DNA of 35,531 nt from JBBIRT01 sp037441725 (GTDB lineage: Bacteria; Desulfobacterota; BSN033; UBA1163), in assembly GCA_037441725.1 (NCBI GenBank), contig JBBIRT010000012.1, positions 1 to 35,531 on the forward strand. The letters are read 5' to 3'. Positions 1 to 8,341 of this stretch are shown one piece after another; position 1 is the stretch's first letter; each line of letters begins with the position of its first letter. Below the pieces are notes generated by a model. The model did not search any database and was not told where the DNA came from. It saw nothing but the letters and a program-made list of their open reading frames with translations. A program made the position numbers and the translations under genes.

Positions 1-589
1 CATACTCTCTCATTTCCCTGGCAACCAGATGACTCAGTGAGAGAGGAACCTCCGGCCAGACTGCATGGATCATTTCTCCTGATCTTTTTTCATTTTCTGG
101 ATTAACGTAGGAATGCAAAAAACAGACAGCGATCGCCTCTACCCCATTCTTTTTAAATTTCTGGATAACCTCCTCCATCTCTTTTTCATCGATTTTTTCA
201 ATAATCTCTCCAAGGTGGTTTGTCCGCTCACGGACCCCCAATCGCAGGTATCTTGGAACCAGGGGCTTTGGCTTTTTCCAAAGATAGTCATATAACTCTT
301 TCTTGTTTCCTCTTCCCATCTCCAATACATCGGTAAACCCATTTGTGCAGATCAGGCCAATCTTTGCACCTTTTCGTTGGACTATGGTATTAATCCCGGC
401 TGTGGTCCCATGAATAAATAGATTGATCTCAGACAGGTTCACTTTGATCTTTTTTATGGCATCCAGGACCGCCTGTCCAATATCCCAAGGTGTACTCCTG
501 ACTTTATCCACTACCATCCTCATGGAGCTTTCATCAATATAAACGATATCCGTAAAAGTCCCTCCAATATCTACTGCAATCCGTTTCAT
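1..589 (-). CDS. Hydantoinase/oxoprolinase subunit A, N-terminal part (cut by window edge)
   Basis: The reading frame opens with an ATG at 589 and stays open to the left edge, so only about 196 N-terminal residues are visible. The protein begins MKRIAVDIGGTFTD, the phosphate-binding motif of the HyuA/OplA ASKHA-fold family, and has the family's HGTT...N segment near residue 60. These enzymes hydrolyse cyclic amides such as hydantoins or 5-oxoproline with ATP, or carboxylate ketones (acetone/acetophenone carboxylase beta-type subunits). The substrate cannot be told from this fragment. A HyuB-type partner would be expected just beyond the edge. It is probably the distal gene of the minus-strand Liv operon, 97 bp after the unknown protein ending at 687. 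Family assignment is firm, substrate is open. Confidence 0.9.
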   Translation of the reverse strand, partial: MKRIAVDIGGTFTDIVYIDESSMRMVVDKVRSTPWDIGQAVLDAIKKIKVNLSEINLFIHGTTAGINTIVQRKGAKIGLICTNGFTDVLEMGRGNKKELYDYLWKKPKPLVPRYLRLGVRERTNHLGEIIEKIDEKEMEEVIQKFKKNGVEAIAVCFLHSYVNPENEKRSGEMIHAVWPEVPLSLSHLVAREMREY

Positions 590-686
590 ACGGTTTATCC
601 CTTTATGATGGTTTCATCATCGGCAAAGCATAAAAATCGTGATCCCCCAATACCACCTTTTGGTAAAGGGTGAGAGATCCAGAGAT

Positions 687-1553
687 TTATTTATGAGACC
701 AATGTTTATCTCCAACTGGAAACTTGCAATGGGGTACGGAACAATCATGGCAGTTGCAGAGCCGTAGTTGAGGTAATTGGGCTCCTTTCGATTGTTCAAT
801 ACACTCAATGGCCTTCTTTACTTGATCGTCCTTCCCTTTAATGATGAGAGTGATTGCCCCTTCGGCTCCACCTAAACCCCCTGCAGCCATAGGTATGGCT
901 TTGGCTCCACTCAATATCTGAATGGCATCTAATTCATTGACGGTTTCCCCTCCCTTGCAAGGAAATAAACCTGTGGGTAATCCCATGGCATAATCATATT
1001 TGGCCGGTTTCGCCTCCACTACCGCTTGGTGAATTGAAACAGGAATCAATTTTTCTAACCCAACGGGATAAATCAGATGGAACTTTATCTTCCTCCATGC
1101 TGAAAGGATATAACCCATTGATTTTTGATCACCTAACAATACTCCGACATTCCCTTGGGGATCCAATGCATTTACCCCTTTGATAAAAACATCTGACGAA
1201 GTCAAACGGTTTAATAAGTCAGAAAGCTTCCTCCCTAAAGTGAGCTTCCCATTTTCAATCACCCAGCAAGCTCGAAAATCCCCTGGATCAGGATTGGTAT
1301 TTTGGGGAGTATACCCTCCGAGTACCATAGCCATCTCAACACATAATCCTCTGGGCGTAACAACCCCGCAAACCCAATAGTTGGTTTTAGGCCTTTCTCC
1401 TGTGATCTCCTCAACAATGAAATAAGAACTACTACTGGGGTGTAAAACGATCAACCCTTTTTCCGCAGCCTGCTTTACAATGTCAAGCTTTGCAATGGCT
1501 TTAGATATCAATTTTTTAGATTCCGCAGGAGTTAAGACAACTTGGGCTAACAT
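687..1553 (-). CDS. Conserved-looking protein of unknown function with Cys/His-rich tail
   Basis: A 288-residue protein whose family I do not recognise. The start at 1553 is supported by AAGGAG six bases upstream. The body looks like a soluble alpha/beta protein with glycine-rich turns (GGLGGAEGA, about residues 224-232) and no membrane segment or signal peptide. The last 25 residues form a metal-ligand-like cluster, CNCHDCSVPHC at 266-276, with further histidines at 284 and 287. This suggests zinc or iron-sulfur binding, an inference only. It lies between livF and the hydantoinase-like gene in the same orientation, 31 bp after livF, so it is probably co-transcribed and may act on the same imported compound. 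Confidence 0.75.
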   Translation of the reverse strand: MLAQVVLTPAESKKLISKAIAKLDIVKQAAEKGLIVLHPSSSSYFIVEEITGERPKTNYWVCGVVTPRGLCVEMAMVLGGYTPQNTNPDPGDFRACWVIENGKLTLGRKLSDLLNRLTSSDVFIKGVNALDPQGNVGVLLGDQKSMGYILSAWRKIKFHLIYPVGLEKLIPVSIHQAVVEAKPAKYDYAMGLPTGLFPCKGGETVNELDAIQILSGAKAIPMAAGGLGGAEGAITLIIKGKDDQVKKAIECIEQSKGAQLPQLRLCNCHDCSVPHCKFPVGDKHWSHK

Positions 1554-1584
1554 AGCATTCTCCTTATACTGATCGCTCCTTCTA

Positions 1585-2289
1585 TCATCCTAAAAAGGCT
1601 CTTCTTACGGAGTCATTGGCCATCAATTCATGGATATTCCCTTCAAGAACAACTCGTCCTACCTCAATCACATAGCATCTTTGAGACACCTTGGTCACTA
1701 ATCCAGCATTCTGTTCTACAAGGAGAACACTGATTCCACTCCGATGGATATCCAAAATCGTTTCAGCAAGCTGATTGATCACCAGGGGTGCCAGTCCAAG
1801 TGAGGGTTCATCCATCATAAGGAGTTTAGGCCTCGCCATTAAAGCGCGACCGATGGCCAGCATCTGTTGCTCCCCTCCACTCAGACTCCCTGCCTTTTGA
1901 TCTCTCCTCTCCCTGAGTCGAGGGAAAAGGTTAAAAACCTTTTCCAAGTCGAGAGAGATCCCTCCCCTATCCTTTCGCAGGTAGGCTCCCAATTTAATAT
2001 TGGCCAGGACACTCATATAAGGAAAAAGTTTTCTTCCCTCTGGAACATGGGCAATTCCAAGCCCAACAATTTGATTAATGCGCATGCCGGTGATCTCTTG
2101 CCCTAAAAACTCAATCTTTCCTGAATAGAGGGGGACAAGCCCTGAGATGGCTTTCAAGATCGTACTCTTGCCTGCGCCATTGGCGCCGATGACGCTCACG
2201 ACAGATCCCTCCTCAAGGGAAAGGGAAATATCCTTGATCGCTTCAGCCGTCCCGTAATGAACAGTAATCTTACTCAATTCAAGTAGCAT
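1585..2289 (-). CDS. livF: Branched-chain amino acid-type ABC transporter ATPase LivF (system 1)
   Basis: Cytoplasmic ATPase subunit of a high-affinity Liv/HAAT ABC importer, 234 residues. It has Walker A GANGAGKST, signature LSGGEQQ, Walker B LLMMDEPS, and the LivF-typical HVPEGRKLFPYMSV segment. A longer frame would begin at a TTG (2304). I prefer the ATG at 2289 because it gives the usual MLLELSKI start and overlaps the livG stop by 11 bases (2279-2289), a coupling also seen in system 2. It works with LivG, LivH, LivM and the receptor encoded at 8342-9532. The family also imports amides, urea and aromatic or short-chain acids, so the neighbouring catabolic genes are a better guide to substrate than the name. 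Confidence 0.95.
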   Translation of the reverse strand: MLLELSKITVHYGTAEAIKDISLSLEEGSVVSVIGANGAGKSTILKAISGLVPLYSGKIEFLGQEITGMRINQIVGLGIAHVPEGRKLFPYMSVLANIKLGAYLRKDRGGISLDLEKVFNLFPRLRERRDQKAGSLSGGEQQMLAIGRALMARPKLLMMDEPSLGLAPLVINQLAETILDIHRSGISVLLVEQNAGLVTKVSQRCYVIEVGRVVLEGNIHELMANDSVRRAFLG

Positions 2290-3043
2290 CTTCACTCGAT
2301 CCAAGGTAGGCTTGAATCACTTCTGGATTTCCCCTGATCTCCTCAGGGGTTCCCTCTGCAATTTTTCTTCCAAAATTGAGTACCACAATTTTCTGGCATA
2401 GACTCATCGCCGCTCTCATGTTGTGTTCAATTAAAAGGATCGACATTCCCCTTTTCCACAATCGATCAATCAACTGGATGGTCTCAGAAACCTCTTCTGC
2501 ATTCATTCCACTTAAGGGTTCATCCAGTAGAAGCAGCTTGGGCTCAGCAGCCAAGGCAATAGCCATTCCAAGGATTCTCTTATGGCCGTGGGCAAGGTTT
2601 CGAGCCATAACATCCGCCATTTTATTCAATCCAACCAAGTCCAAGAGTAATTGGGCCCGGTTTACAATATCTTTCTCTTTCCGCCGACTGCTTCGTGTAT
2701 GGAAAATGGTTTCAAAGAACCCTACCCCTGGTTTAAGATGACAGGCAAGGATAACGTTTTGAAGAACCGTGAATTCAGGGAAAAGATTATCTCCTTGAAA
2801 GGTTCGGACAATCCCATATGTGGCGATCTCGTGGGGGGACCTCATGGTAATGTCTCTTCCCTCAAATACCACCTGCCCTTCAGTGGGGCGTAAGAATCCA
2901 GTGATCAGGTTAAAGACAGTGGTCTTGCCTGCTCCATTGGGCCCAATCAGACCCACGATATTCCCTAATTTCATGCTCATATCCAGACCACATACTGCTG
3001 CCAACCCACCAAAGTATCTTGTTAATCCCTTGATCTCAAGCAT
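2279..3043 (-). CDS. livG: Branched-chain amino acid-type ABC transporter ATPase LivG (system 1)
   Basis: Second ATPase subunit of the importer, 254 residues. Walker A GPNGAGKTT and Walker B LLLLDEP are intact. The signature region reads LAHGHKR instead of LSGGQ, the degenerate form usual in LivG. GIVRTFQGDNLFPEFTV is the LivG-type Q-loop. The ATG at 3043 follows GGAAGAGGT directly and overlaps the livM stop by 8 bases, so translation is probably coupled. It pairs with LivF as an ATPase heterodimer under the LivH/LivM pore. Confidence 0.95.
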   Translation of the reverse strand: MLEIKGLTRYFGGLAAVCGLDMSMKLGNIVGLIGPNGAGKTTVFNLITGFLRPTEGQVVFEGRDITMRSPHEIATYGIVRTFQGDNLFPEFTVLQNVILACHLKPGVGFFETIFHTRSSRRKEKDIVNRAQLLLDLVGLNKMADVMARNLAHGHKRILGMAIALAAEPKLLLLDEPLSGMNAEEVSETIQLIDRLWKRGMSILLIEHNMRAAMSLCQKIVVLNFGRKIAEGTPEEIRGNPEVIQAYLGSSEDAT

Positions 3044-4025
3044 ACCTCTTCCTATTAAGGATAAATCTATCCATCACGATTTTGGCGCGTCCTGGAAGTC
3101 CAACCAAACCCTCCGGCATAAAAAAGATGACTGCCATCAGGACTGCAGCAAAGAAAAAAGGGACAAAGGCCTTGAGAGGACGTAAGGCTTCAGGCAAGAG
3201 GGTAAGAACCATGGCCCCCAGAATTGGACCAACAAAATATTTCTCCCCTCCAACGGTCATGTAAATTAGGATATAGATAGTATAAAGAAAACTGAAACTA
3301 TCTGGATTGATGGCAGAGATATAATGCGGGTAGAACCCTCCTGTGACACCTGCAAAGAAAGAACCAAGGCCAAAGGCAAGGACTTTAAAACCAGTGGTGG
3401 GGATGCCAACACTTTCAGCGAGGGAATCCGATTGCCGAATGCCAAGGAAGGTTAAACCCACCCTTGAATGTTCAATGGCATAAAGAATAAGAAGGGAAAG
3501 CAACATCAGAGTCAACATCAGATAATAAAAATCTGTTTTTGACGAAAAGGTAAGGTTAAGGAGACCAAAGAGTTTGATCGGGTCAGGCCGGGGAATATTG
3601 AAAATGCCAGTGCTCCCACCGGTTAAGCCCTGCCATTGTTGAGCGGTCAATACCACCATTTCACTAAAGAAAATGGTAACAATAGAAAAATAGATCCCCT
3701 TCAGTCGTGAAAAAGGAAAACCCACCAAACAGGCAACCAATGCAGCAAAAAGACCTCCCAGGGGCATGGACAACCAAGATGAAAAGCCCAACTTCATGAC
3801 CAATAGGGTTGAGGTGTAGGCACCGATTGTCATCATTCCTCCATGAGCCAATGACATTTGGCCGGAGAGGTTGATGAGACGTAAACTGCTTGCCAGAAGG
3901 ATATTCATCATCGTCAAGATCAGAGTATGGAGGTGGTAGGGGCCTTGGAAGATCAAAGGGAGAAAGAATAGAAAGGTGATAAATAGAAGAAAGCTAAAAA
4001 GGGAAATCAACAATTTTTTATTCAT
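3036..4025 (-). CDS. livM: Branched-chain amino acid-type ABC transporter permease LivM (system 1)
   Basis: Inner-membrane permease, 329 residues, with about nine or ten hydrophobic segments and the LivM signatures LSLAHGG.M.IGAY near residues 58-69 and GIRQSDSLAESVGI near 195, the loop that contacts the ATPase. The terminal MPEGLVGL is usual for the family. It overlaps livH by 8 bases upstream and livG by 8 bases downstream, so the block H-M-G-F is tightly coupled. A few basic residues at the C-terminus close the protein in the cytoplasm. Confidence 0.94.
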   Translation of the reverse strand: MNKKLLISLFSFLLFITFLFFLPLIFQGPYHLHTLILTMMNILLASSLRLINLSGQMSLAHGGMMTIGAYTSTLLVMKLGFSSWLSMPLGGLFAALVACLVGFPFSRLKGIYFSIVTIFFSEMVVLTAQQWQGLTGGSTGIFNIPRPDPIKLFGLLNLTFSSKTDFYYLMLTLMLLSLLILYAIEHSRVGLTFLGIRQSDSLAESVGIPTTGFKVLAFGLGSFFAGVTGGFYPHYISAINPDSFSFLYTIYILIYMTVGGEKYFVGPILGAMVLTLLPEALRPLKAFVPFFFAAVLMAVIFFMPEGLVGLPGRAKIVMDRFILNRKRYA

Positions 4026-4878
4026 GTCCTAAGAGGCCTTGAGGTCTGAAAAGCAGGATCATGATGATGGTGGCAAATCCAACGAGTCCAGCGATATGGG
4101 TCGTCGTCAAGGCTGGTAAAATGCCATCCACCAGTCCGAGAATCAGTCCGCCCATAACCGCTCCAGGAACACTGCCTAACCCTCCTAAAATTATCACCGC
4201 GATTCCTTTCATCAAGGCAAAACTACCCATGGTAGGATGAATGCTAAACAGGGATCCGATCAAAGCGCCTGCCAGGGCGGCCAAACCACACCCTAAAAAC
4301 ATGGCAATGGATGAAATCCGATCAATATCCATCCCCTGGAGCGCAGCTCCTTCCCTCTCCTGAGAAATAGCGAGCATGGCTTGGCCGGTCTTTGTGAATT
4401 TAATAAATAGAAACAACACCACCAGTAGACCCAACCCCACAAGAACAATGATCAGTCTCTTCCAGGAAATGGCAATCCCTAAGATCTTCAGAACCCCTGT
4501 AATCGGATTGGTATAGGTTCTAGGATTACCCCCTGCAATTGATAAAACGATATTCTGAAGAATAAGGATGAGGGCAATTGAAATGGTAAAGGCTCGATCA
4601 GGTTGTCCTCGAAAGGGTCGAAAACATGAGCGCTCCAAAACGATTCCAAGCCCCCCGACGAATAGGGTTGAGATGATTAATGCAAGGACGAAATTGACTT
4701 CGAGGATAGCCACCAAGTAGTAGACACAATACGCACCGATCATATAGATTTCACCATGGGACACCTGCACGATACCCATGATACTCATGACCAGAGTTAA
4801 TCCCAATGCCACAAGGATATAAATTCCGCTTAAGGTCAATCCATTGAGGAAGGTTTGGGCTAAGGCATTGAGGCTCAT
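4018..4878 (-). CDS. livH: Branched-chain amino acid-type ABC transporter permease LivH (system 1)
   Basis: Inner-membrane permease, 286 residues, with the LivH hallmarks: an N-terminal NGLTLSGIYILVALGLTLV helix, VSHGEIYMIGAY, an EREGAALQGMD coupling loop and the closing FRPQGLLG. The frame could extend to a TTG at 4890, but the ATG at 4878 gives the normal family start. The ribosome-binding site is weak in either case, which suggests translation coupled to the cupin gene that stops only 13 bases upstream. It forms the pore with LivM. Confidence 0.93.
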   Translation of the reverse strand: MSLNALAQTFLNGLTLSGIYILVALGLTLVMSIMGIVQVSHGEIYMIGAYCVYYLVAILEVNFVLALIISTLFVGGLGIVLERSCFRPFRGQPDRAFTISIALILILQNIVLSIAGGNPRTYTNPITGVLKILGIAISWKRLIIVLVGLGLLVVLFLFIKFTKTGQAMLAISQEREGAALQGMDIDRISSIAMFLGCGLAALAGALIGSLFSIHPTMGSFALMKGIAVIILGGLGSVPGAVMGGLILGLVDGILPALTTTHIAGLVGFATIIMILLFRPQGLLGHE

Positions 4879-4891
4879 ATAAGTTTCCAAT

Positions 4892-5296
4892 TCATTTGGG
4901 AATCTCTATTTTTGAATATTTAGGTGCAATCACAGCATGCACAAATAGAATGGGCTGATCCACCCTTTTGAAATGGAGAGGACAATGGATTAAACCCTTT
5001 GGGACATAGACACTCGTGGGGGTGGTAATGGTGTATATCTCCTGCTCCTCCCCGAGTCCCATCTCAATCTCAGCTCCTAAATCCTCCATCTCTTTGAGCC
5101 CAAGAAAATAAAGATACATATCAAAGTCATGGTAATGGGGGCTCTCCTCCATCAGAACAGGTTTTGAAATGTGAAAAAACATAAGGGAAAAGTCTGATCC
5201 GTATTGCTCTTCCCCTGAAAACCTGATCTCCGGCCCAAACTTATCAATCCTTACAGGGGATCTGACTACATATTTGCTATATTTAGGCTCAGCCAT
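4892..5296 (-). CDS. Single-domain cupin protein, function unknown
   Basis: A 134-residue cupin-fold protein. An HYHDFDMYLYF segment near residues 54-64 resembles the first cupin metal motif and PKGLIHCPLHF near 103-113 the second. It has no catalytic fusion partner. The start at 5296 has a strong AGGAGG eight bases upstream. It is clearly related to both halves of the 326-residue protein at 26841-27821 (shared pattern LGAE...GLGEE...PT.V..PKG..H), which also sits beside a Liv operon. This repeated association suggests a role tied to the imported substrate, such as binding, isomerisation or sensing. Fold confident, role unknown. Confidence 0.82.
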   Translation of the reverse strand: MAEPKYSKYVVRSPVRIDKFGPEIRFSGEEQYGSDFSLMFFHISKPVLMEESPHYHDFDMYLYFLGLKEMEDLGAEIEMGLGEEQEIYTITTPTSVYVPKGLIHCPLHFKRVDQPILFVHAVIAPKYSKIEIPK

Positions 5297-5455
5297 CTTC
5301 TTTTCCTCCTTTCACTTTTTATTTAATCAATGAAATGAATGACCATCTATAAGGGTAACGCCCCACCCATCATGGAGAATTGAGTATGATGCTCAGTAAA
5401 TTTTCAAAGGAAAATCAAGATCTGAAAAATAGGTTGAATCTCTCCCCCTAACATC

Positions 5456-5510
5456 AAAGAGAACAGATGCAAATCGATGAACGGTCTCACCTCTTCCACC
5501 TGTTCTCTTT
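5456..5510. repeat. Perfect 11-bp inverted repeat between oxidoreductase and cupin genes
   Basis: AAAGAGAACAG at 5456-5466 is the exact reverse complement of CTGTTCTCTTT at 5500-5510, separated by 33 bases. In the minus-strand transcript it lies 55 bases after the oxidoreductase stop and well before the cupin start. The 3' side ends in CUCUUU without a long U-run, so it may be a weak terminator, an attenuator or an mRNA-processing stem that sets the ratio of enzyme to transporter. The rest of the 268-bp gap (5297-5564) shows only a weak TGAG-N7-CTCA palindrome at 5381-5395. Confidence 0.5.
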
Positions 5511-5564
5511 GGATGAAGGAAGAACAGAAACAATCTTTTGGGAGTCTCTCCTAAGTAATTTCCT

Positions 5565-7506
5565 TTAAGATAGGATATCCTTCAATCCCAACGCTTCAAT
5601 ACGGTCTTTACGGATTGCTCCAGTCTCTGGATCGAAACCCATGGCCTCATAGTATTGTCTTTTTAATCCTTCAAGATCAAGGGTAATATCCTTCAAAGCC
5701 CCTACCCTTAAAGGAGGATTCCCTGCAATCCTCGGAGGCATAGTAAATTCTTTCGGCTTAAACCCTTCCCTTAAATTGAAGGCGTGAAGAAGTGTTGCAA
5801 TCCTTTGGCCCGTGGTAATCGTGCGGGCACTGCGGGATTTTCCCAGTCCGCCTNNNNNNNNNNATCAACTCATCCCCTGTCAGGTCCCAACCCGTTATGG
5901 CTTTCATAAGATCAATGAATGGAAAATTTAGGCCATCTGCAGCAAACAGACAGGTACCAGAAACTTCTACCAAGTATTGCCGAGCTGAAATGATGGCATG
6001 GATCTTTCCTTTCCCTGTCGGATCATATTTTTCTAACTTATCAGGAAGCCCTTTGACCCCCCAGGGAGCAAAGATGGTGGGATTGACCATTCCACTTTCA
6101 AGAAACTGGGTGCCCCCCCGTGTATGTCGGGCAGGGGTAGGATCTGACACATAGGTGGCCCCCCATCCAGGAGCAAATCTTGGATCATGCATAGGTACCA
6201 TCTCTCCGCCCACGTGCATAGCAAACTTCTCGGCCCCTCTCCCAATCTTGGAAGCAGCCATCTTAGCCCCATCCGCCAAAAGGTCACCAATCCCCTCCCG
6301 TTTGCACATCTTTTTCAATACCTCAATGATGGCATCACTGTTACCCCAGGTGAGTTCCAGTCCATCGGTCTCTTTCTTGGTTAGAATTCCATTCTCATAA
6401 CATTCAATAGCAAAGGCAATGACCGCACCGGCTGAAATCGTATCGAATCCATGGAGGTTGCAAAGTTCATTGGCATAGATGATGGACTCCATATTGTCGT
6501 TGAGACACATGGGTCCAAAGGCAGCCAGAGTCTCATACTCGGGTTTATGCCCCTTTTCCACGCGGTATTTTCCTGTATCAACTTTCATCCAGTGACCACA
6601 GGCAATGGGGCACCCTGTGCATGCATACTTCTTGATCGCATATTTCTGAAGCCCCTCCCATCCCACCTTGGCCCATTTTTCTTCTGGAAAGTCTTCAATG
6701 TTGTTTCCTCCCCAATTTTTGATGGGGGTATCGTGTGTGGCCAGATGGGGAACCACAGCCCCTGCTGTCCCAGTTCGACTCAATACCTGGTACATTCCAG
6801 AAGGATTTTCCTTGATTTCTTTTGCCATCTCTTTCACAAGAGCCTCTATCCTTGCCTTATCGAAAAGATTTGGTTTCAAGGAGCCATCACAGGCCACTGC
6901 CTTCAGGTTCTTTGAACCCATCACTGCACCCAGACCTGACCGGGCAGCCGCCCGTCCGCTATCATTCATTACCGCTGCAATTCGGGAGAGTCTTTCTCCT
7001 GCCATGCCAATACTGGCAATCTTAAGATTAAAATTCCCATTATCCTTTCTAATCTGTTCCTCTGTTTGAACGGTATCCATCCCCCATAGATGGCGGGCAT
7101 CTTTGATCTCAGCTTTACCCTCTCGAATGAGGAGATAAACAGGATAGTCCGCTTTGCCTTCAAAAAAGACAAGATCATAACCGGATGCCTTCAGGGCATT
7201 GGCAAAATTCCCTCCACTATTCGCACCCCCCCAGTAATTTGTAAGTGGGGATTTTCCCATGGTATGAAACCGACAAGTTGAGATTGCCCCAGAAAGTGTC
7301 AGGGGACCGGTTCCCACCCCAAAAATATTTTCTGGGCCAAGGGGGTCGATCCCAGGCCTCATCCGCTCCATGATCACCCTTGCACCAATTCCATAGCCTC
7401 CAATAAAATCCCTGGCTAATTTCTCGCTCATCTCCTCTTCATCAATCTTCTTTTCTGTCAAATTGACAAAGAGCATCTTTCCCATATAACCATATTGAAC
7501 TTTCAT
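5565..7506 (-). CDS. aor: Aldehyde ferredoxin oxidoreductase, tungsten type (interrupted by scaffold gap)
   Basis: Cytoplasmic tungstopterin [4Fe-4S] enzyme family that oxidises aldehydes to acids, or the reverse, with ferredoxin. Residues 1-547 before the gap contain the pterin-binding segment GRAAARSGLGAVMGSKNLKA (about 184-203), cluster cysteines C296, C299 and C303 in CTGCPIAC, and the fourth ligand C519 in VSGTCLFAADG, matching the Pyrococcus enzyme arrangement. Ten Ns (5854-5863) follow. After them the frame that reads on directly is not family-like, whereas another frame gives GQRIATLLHAFNLREGF...MPPRIAGNPP...LKDILS and stops at 5565, a proper family C-terminus. I therefore treat it as one gene split by an assembly gap, not a pseudogene. 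Total about 640 residues, normal for the family. Substrate not determinable. Confidence 0.93.
5854..5863. other. Assembly gap (10 N) inside the oxidoreductase gene
   Basis: Exactly ten Ns, probably a fixed-size placeholder joining two contigs. The family-like frames before and after it do not match in phase. About 14 codons just left of it (5821-5853 and a few more) do not look family-like next to the expected DELxxxGxRI junction. The true missing or overlapping length is unknown. Confidence 0.97.
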
Positions 7507-7556
7507 TAGAATAGACCTCCTTTTACTTTTGAATTGACCCCTCTTCTCAACAGCTT

Positions 7557-8324
7557 CTAAATGGCTGCCTGGCCGCCATCAATAGACATTGCCAGAGCCG
7601 TAACAAATGAGGCAGCGTCTGAGCAAAGCCACATCACAGCTTCAGCAACCTCCTCAGGCTCTCCCACCCGTCCCATGGGGACCATCTCTTTAGCCTTTTC
7701 ACTGGCCCCTGGGAGGGCAGCCTCTACCCTCTCAAAAAGTGCAGTCCTAACAGGTCCTGGACATACACAGTTGATTCGGATACCGGTTTTGGCATATTCC
7801 AAGGCGGCTGTCTTGGTTAATCCGACACAGCCAAATTTACTGCTCACGTAGGCAGGATCAGCAGGATGGGCAGACAATCCGGAGATCGATGCAGTATTCA
7901 CAATCGCCCCTTTCCCACCTTGTTTAAGCATCTGTTGAATCTCATATTTCATACAAAGCCATACCCCCTTGAGGTTGATGGCCTGAACAATATCCCAGTC
8001 CTCCTCTTTATAATCAGCCGTTGGAACTCCTATCCCTCTGTTGATCCCTGCATTGTTAAAGGCAAAATCGAGTTTCCCATAGGTGTCAACCGTCTTTTTA
8101 ACGAGGGCTTGTACCTCCTCTGATTTCGAGACATCGGTTTTGATAAAAATCGCCTCTCCCCCTAATTTACGAATATGATTGACGGTCTCTTCTCCACCCT
8201 TCATGTCCACATCAGCCACCACGACTTTAGCTCCCCTGGAAGAGAAGGCGTAAGCTGTTGCCCTTCCCATCCCAGAGCTCCCACCTGTGACGATCGCCAC
8301 CTTCCCTTCGAATTCACGTGGCAT
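7557..8324 (-). CDS. Short-chain dehydrogenase/reductase (SDR)
   Basis: Classical NAD(P)-dependent SDR, 255 residues, the usual length. Cofactor motif TGGSSGMG at 13-20, NNAG at 90-93, catalytic Ser146, Tyr159 and Lys163 (YVSSK). The acidic residue after beta-2 (VVADVD, D38/D40) points to NAD(H) preference. Start at 8324 has AAGGAGG seven bases upstream. It lies between livK and the aldehyde oxidoreductase in one operon. A plausible joint route is oxidation of a hydroxy compound by the SDR followed by aldehyde oxidation by the AOR, which is an inference from order. Typical relatives act on 3-hydroxyacyl compounds, sugars or cyclic alcohols. Confidence 0.93.
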   Translation of the reverse strand: MPREFEGKVAIVTGGSSGMGRATAYAFSSRGAKVVVADVDMKGGEETVNHIRKLGGEAIFIKTDVSKSEEVQALVKKTVDTYGKLDFAFNNAGINRGIGVPTADYKEEDWDIVQAINLKGVWLCMKYEIQQMLKQGGKGAIVNTASISGLSAHPADPAYVSSKFGCVGLTKTAALEYAKTGIRINCVCPGPVRTALFERVEAALPGASEKAKEMVPMGRVGEPEEVAEAVMWLCSDAASFVTALAMSIDGGQAAI

Positions 8325-8341
8325 GGTTTAACCTCCTTGTT

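Noticed and set aside
5381..5395. TGAG-TATGATG-CTCA, partly similar to the operator
   Set aside because: It has only one TATGAT half site and its symmetry axis differs from the three good palindromes.
5758..5853. C-terminus of the oxidoreductase read straight through the Ns (ending about RRTGKIPQ...FKGRV)
   Set aside because: It is not family-like, while another frame after the gap gives the expected AOR C-terminus ending at 5565.
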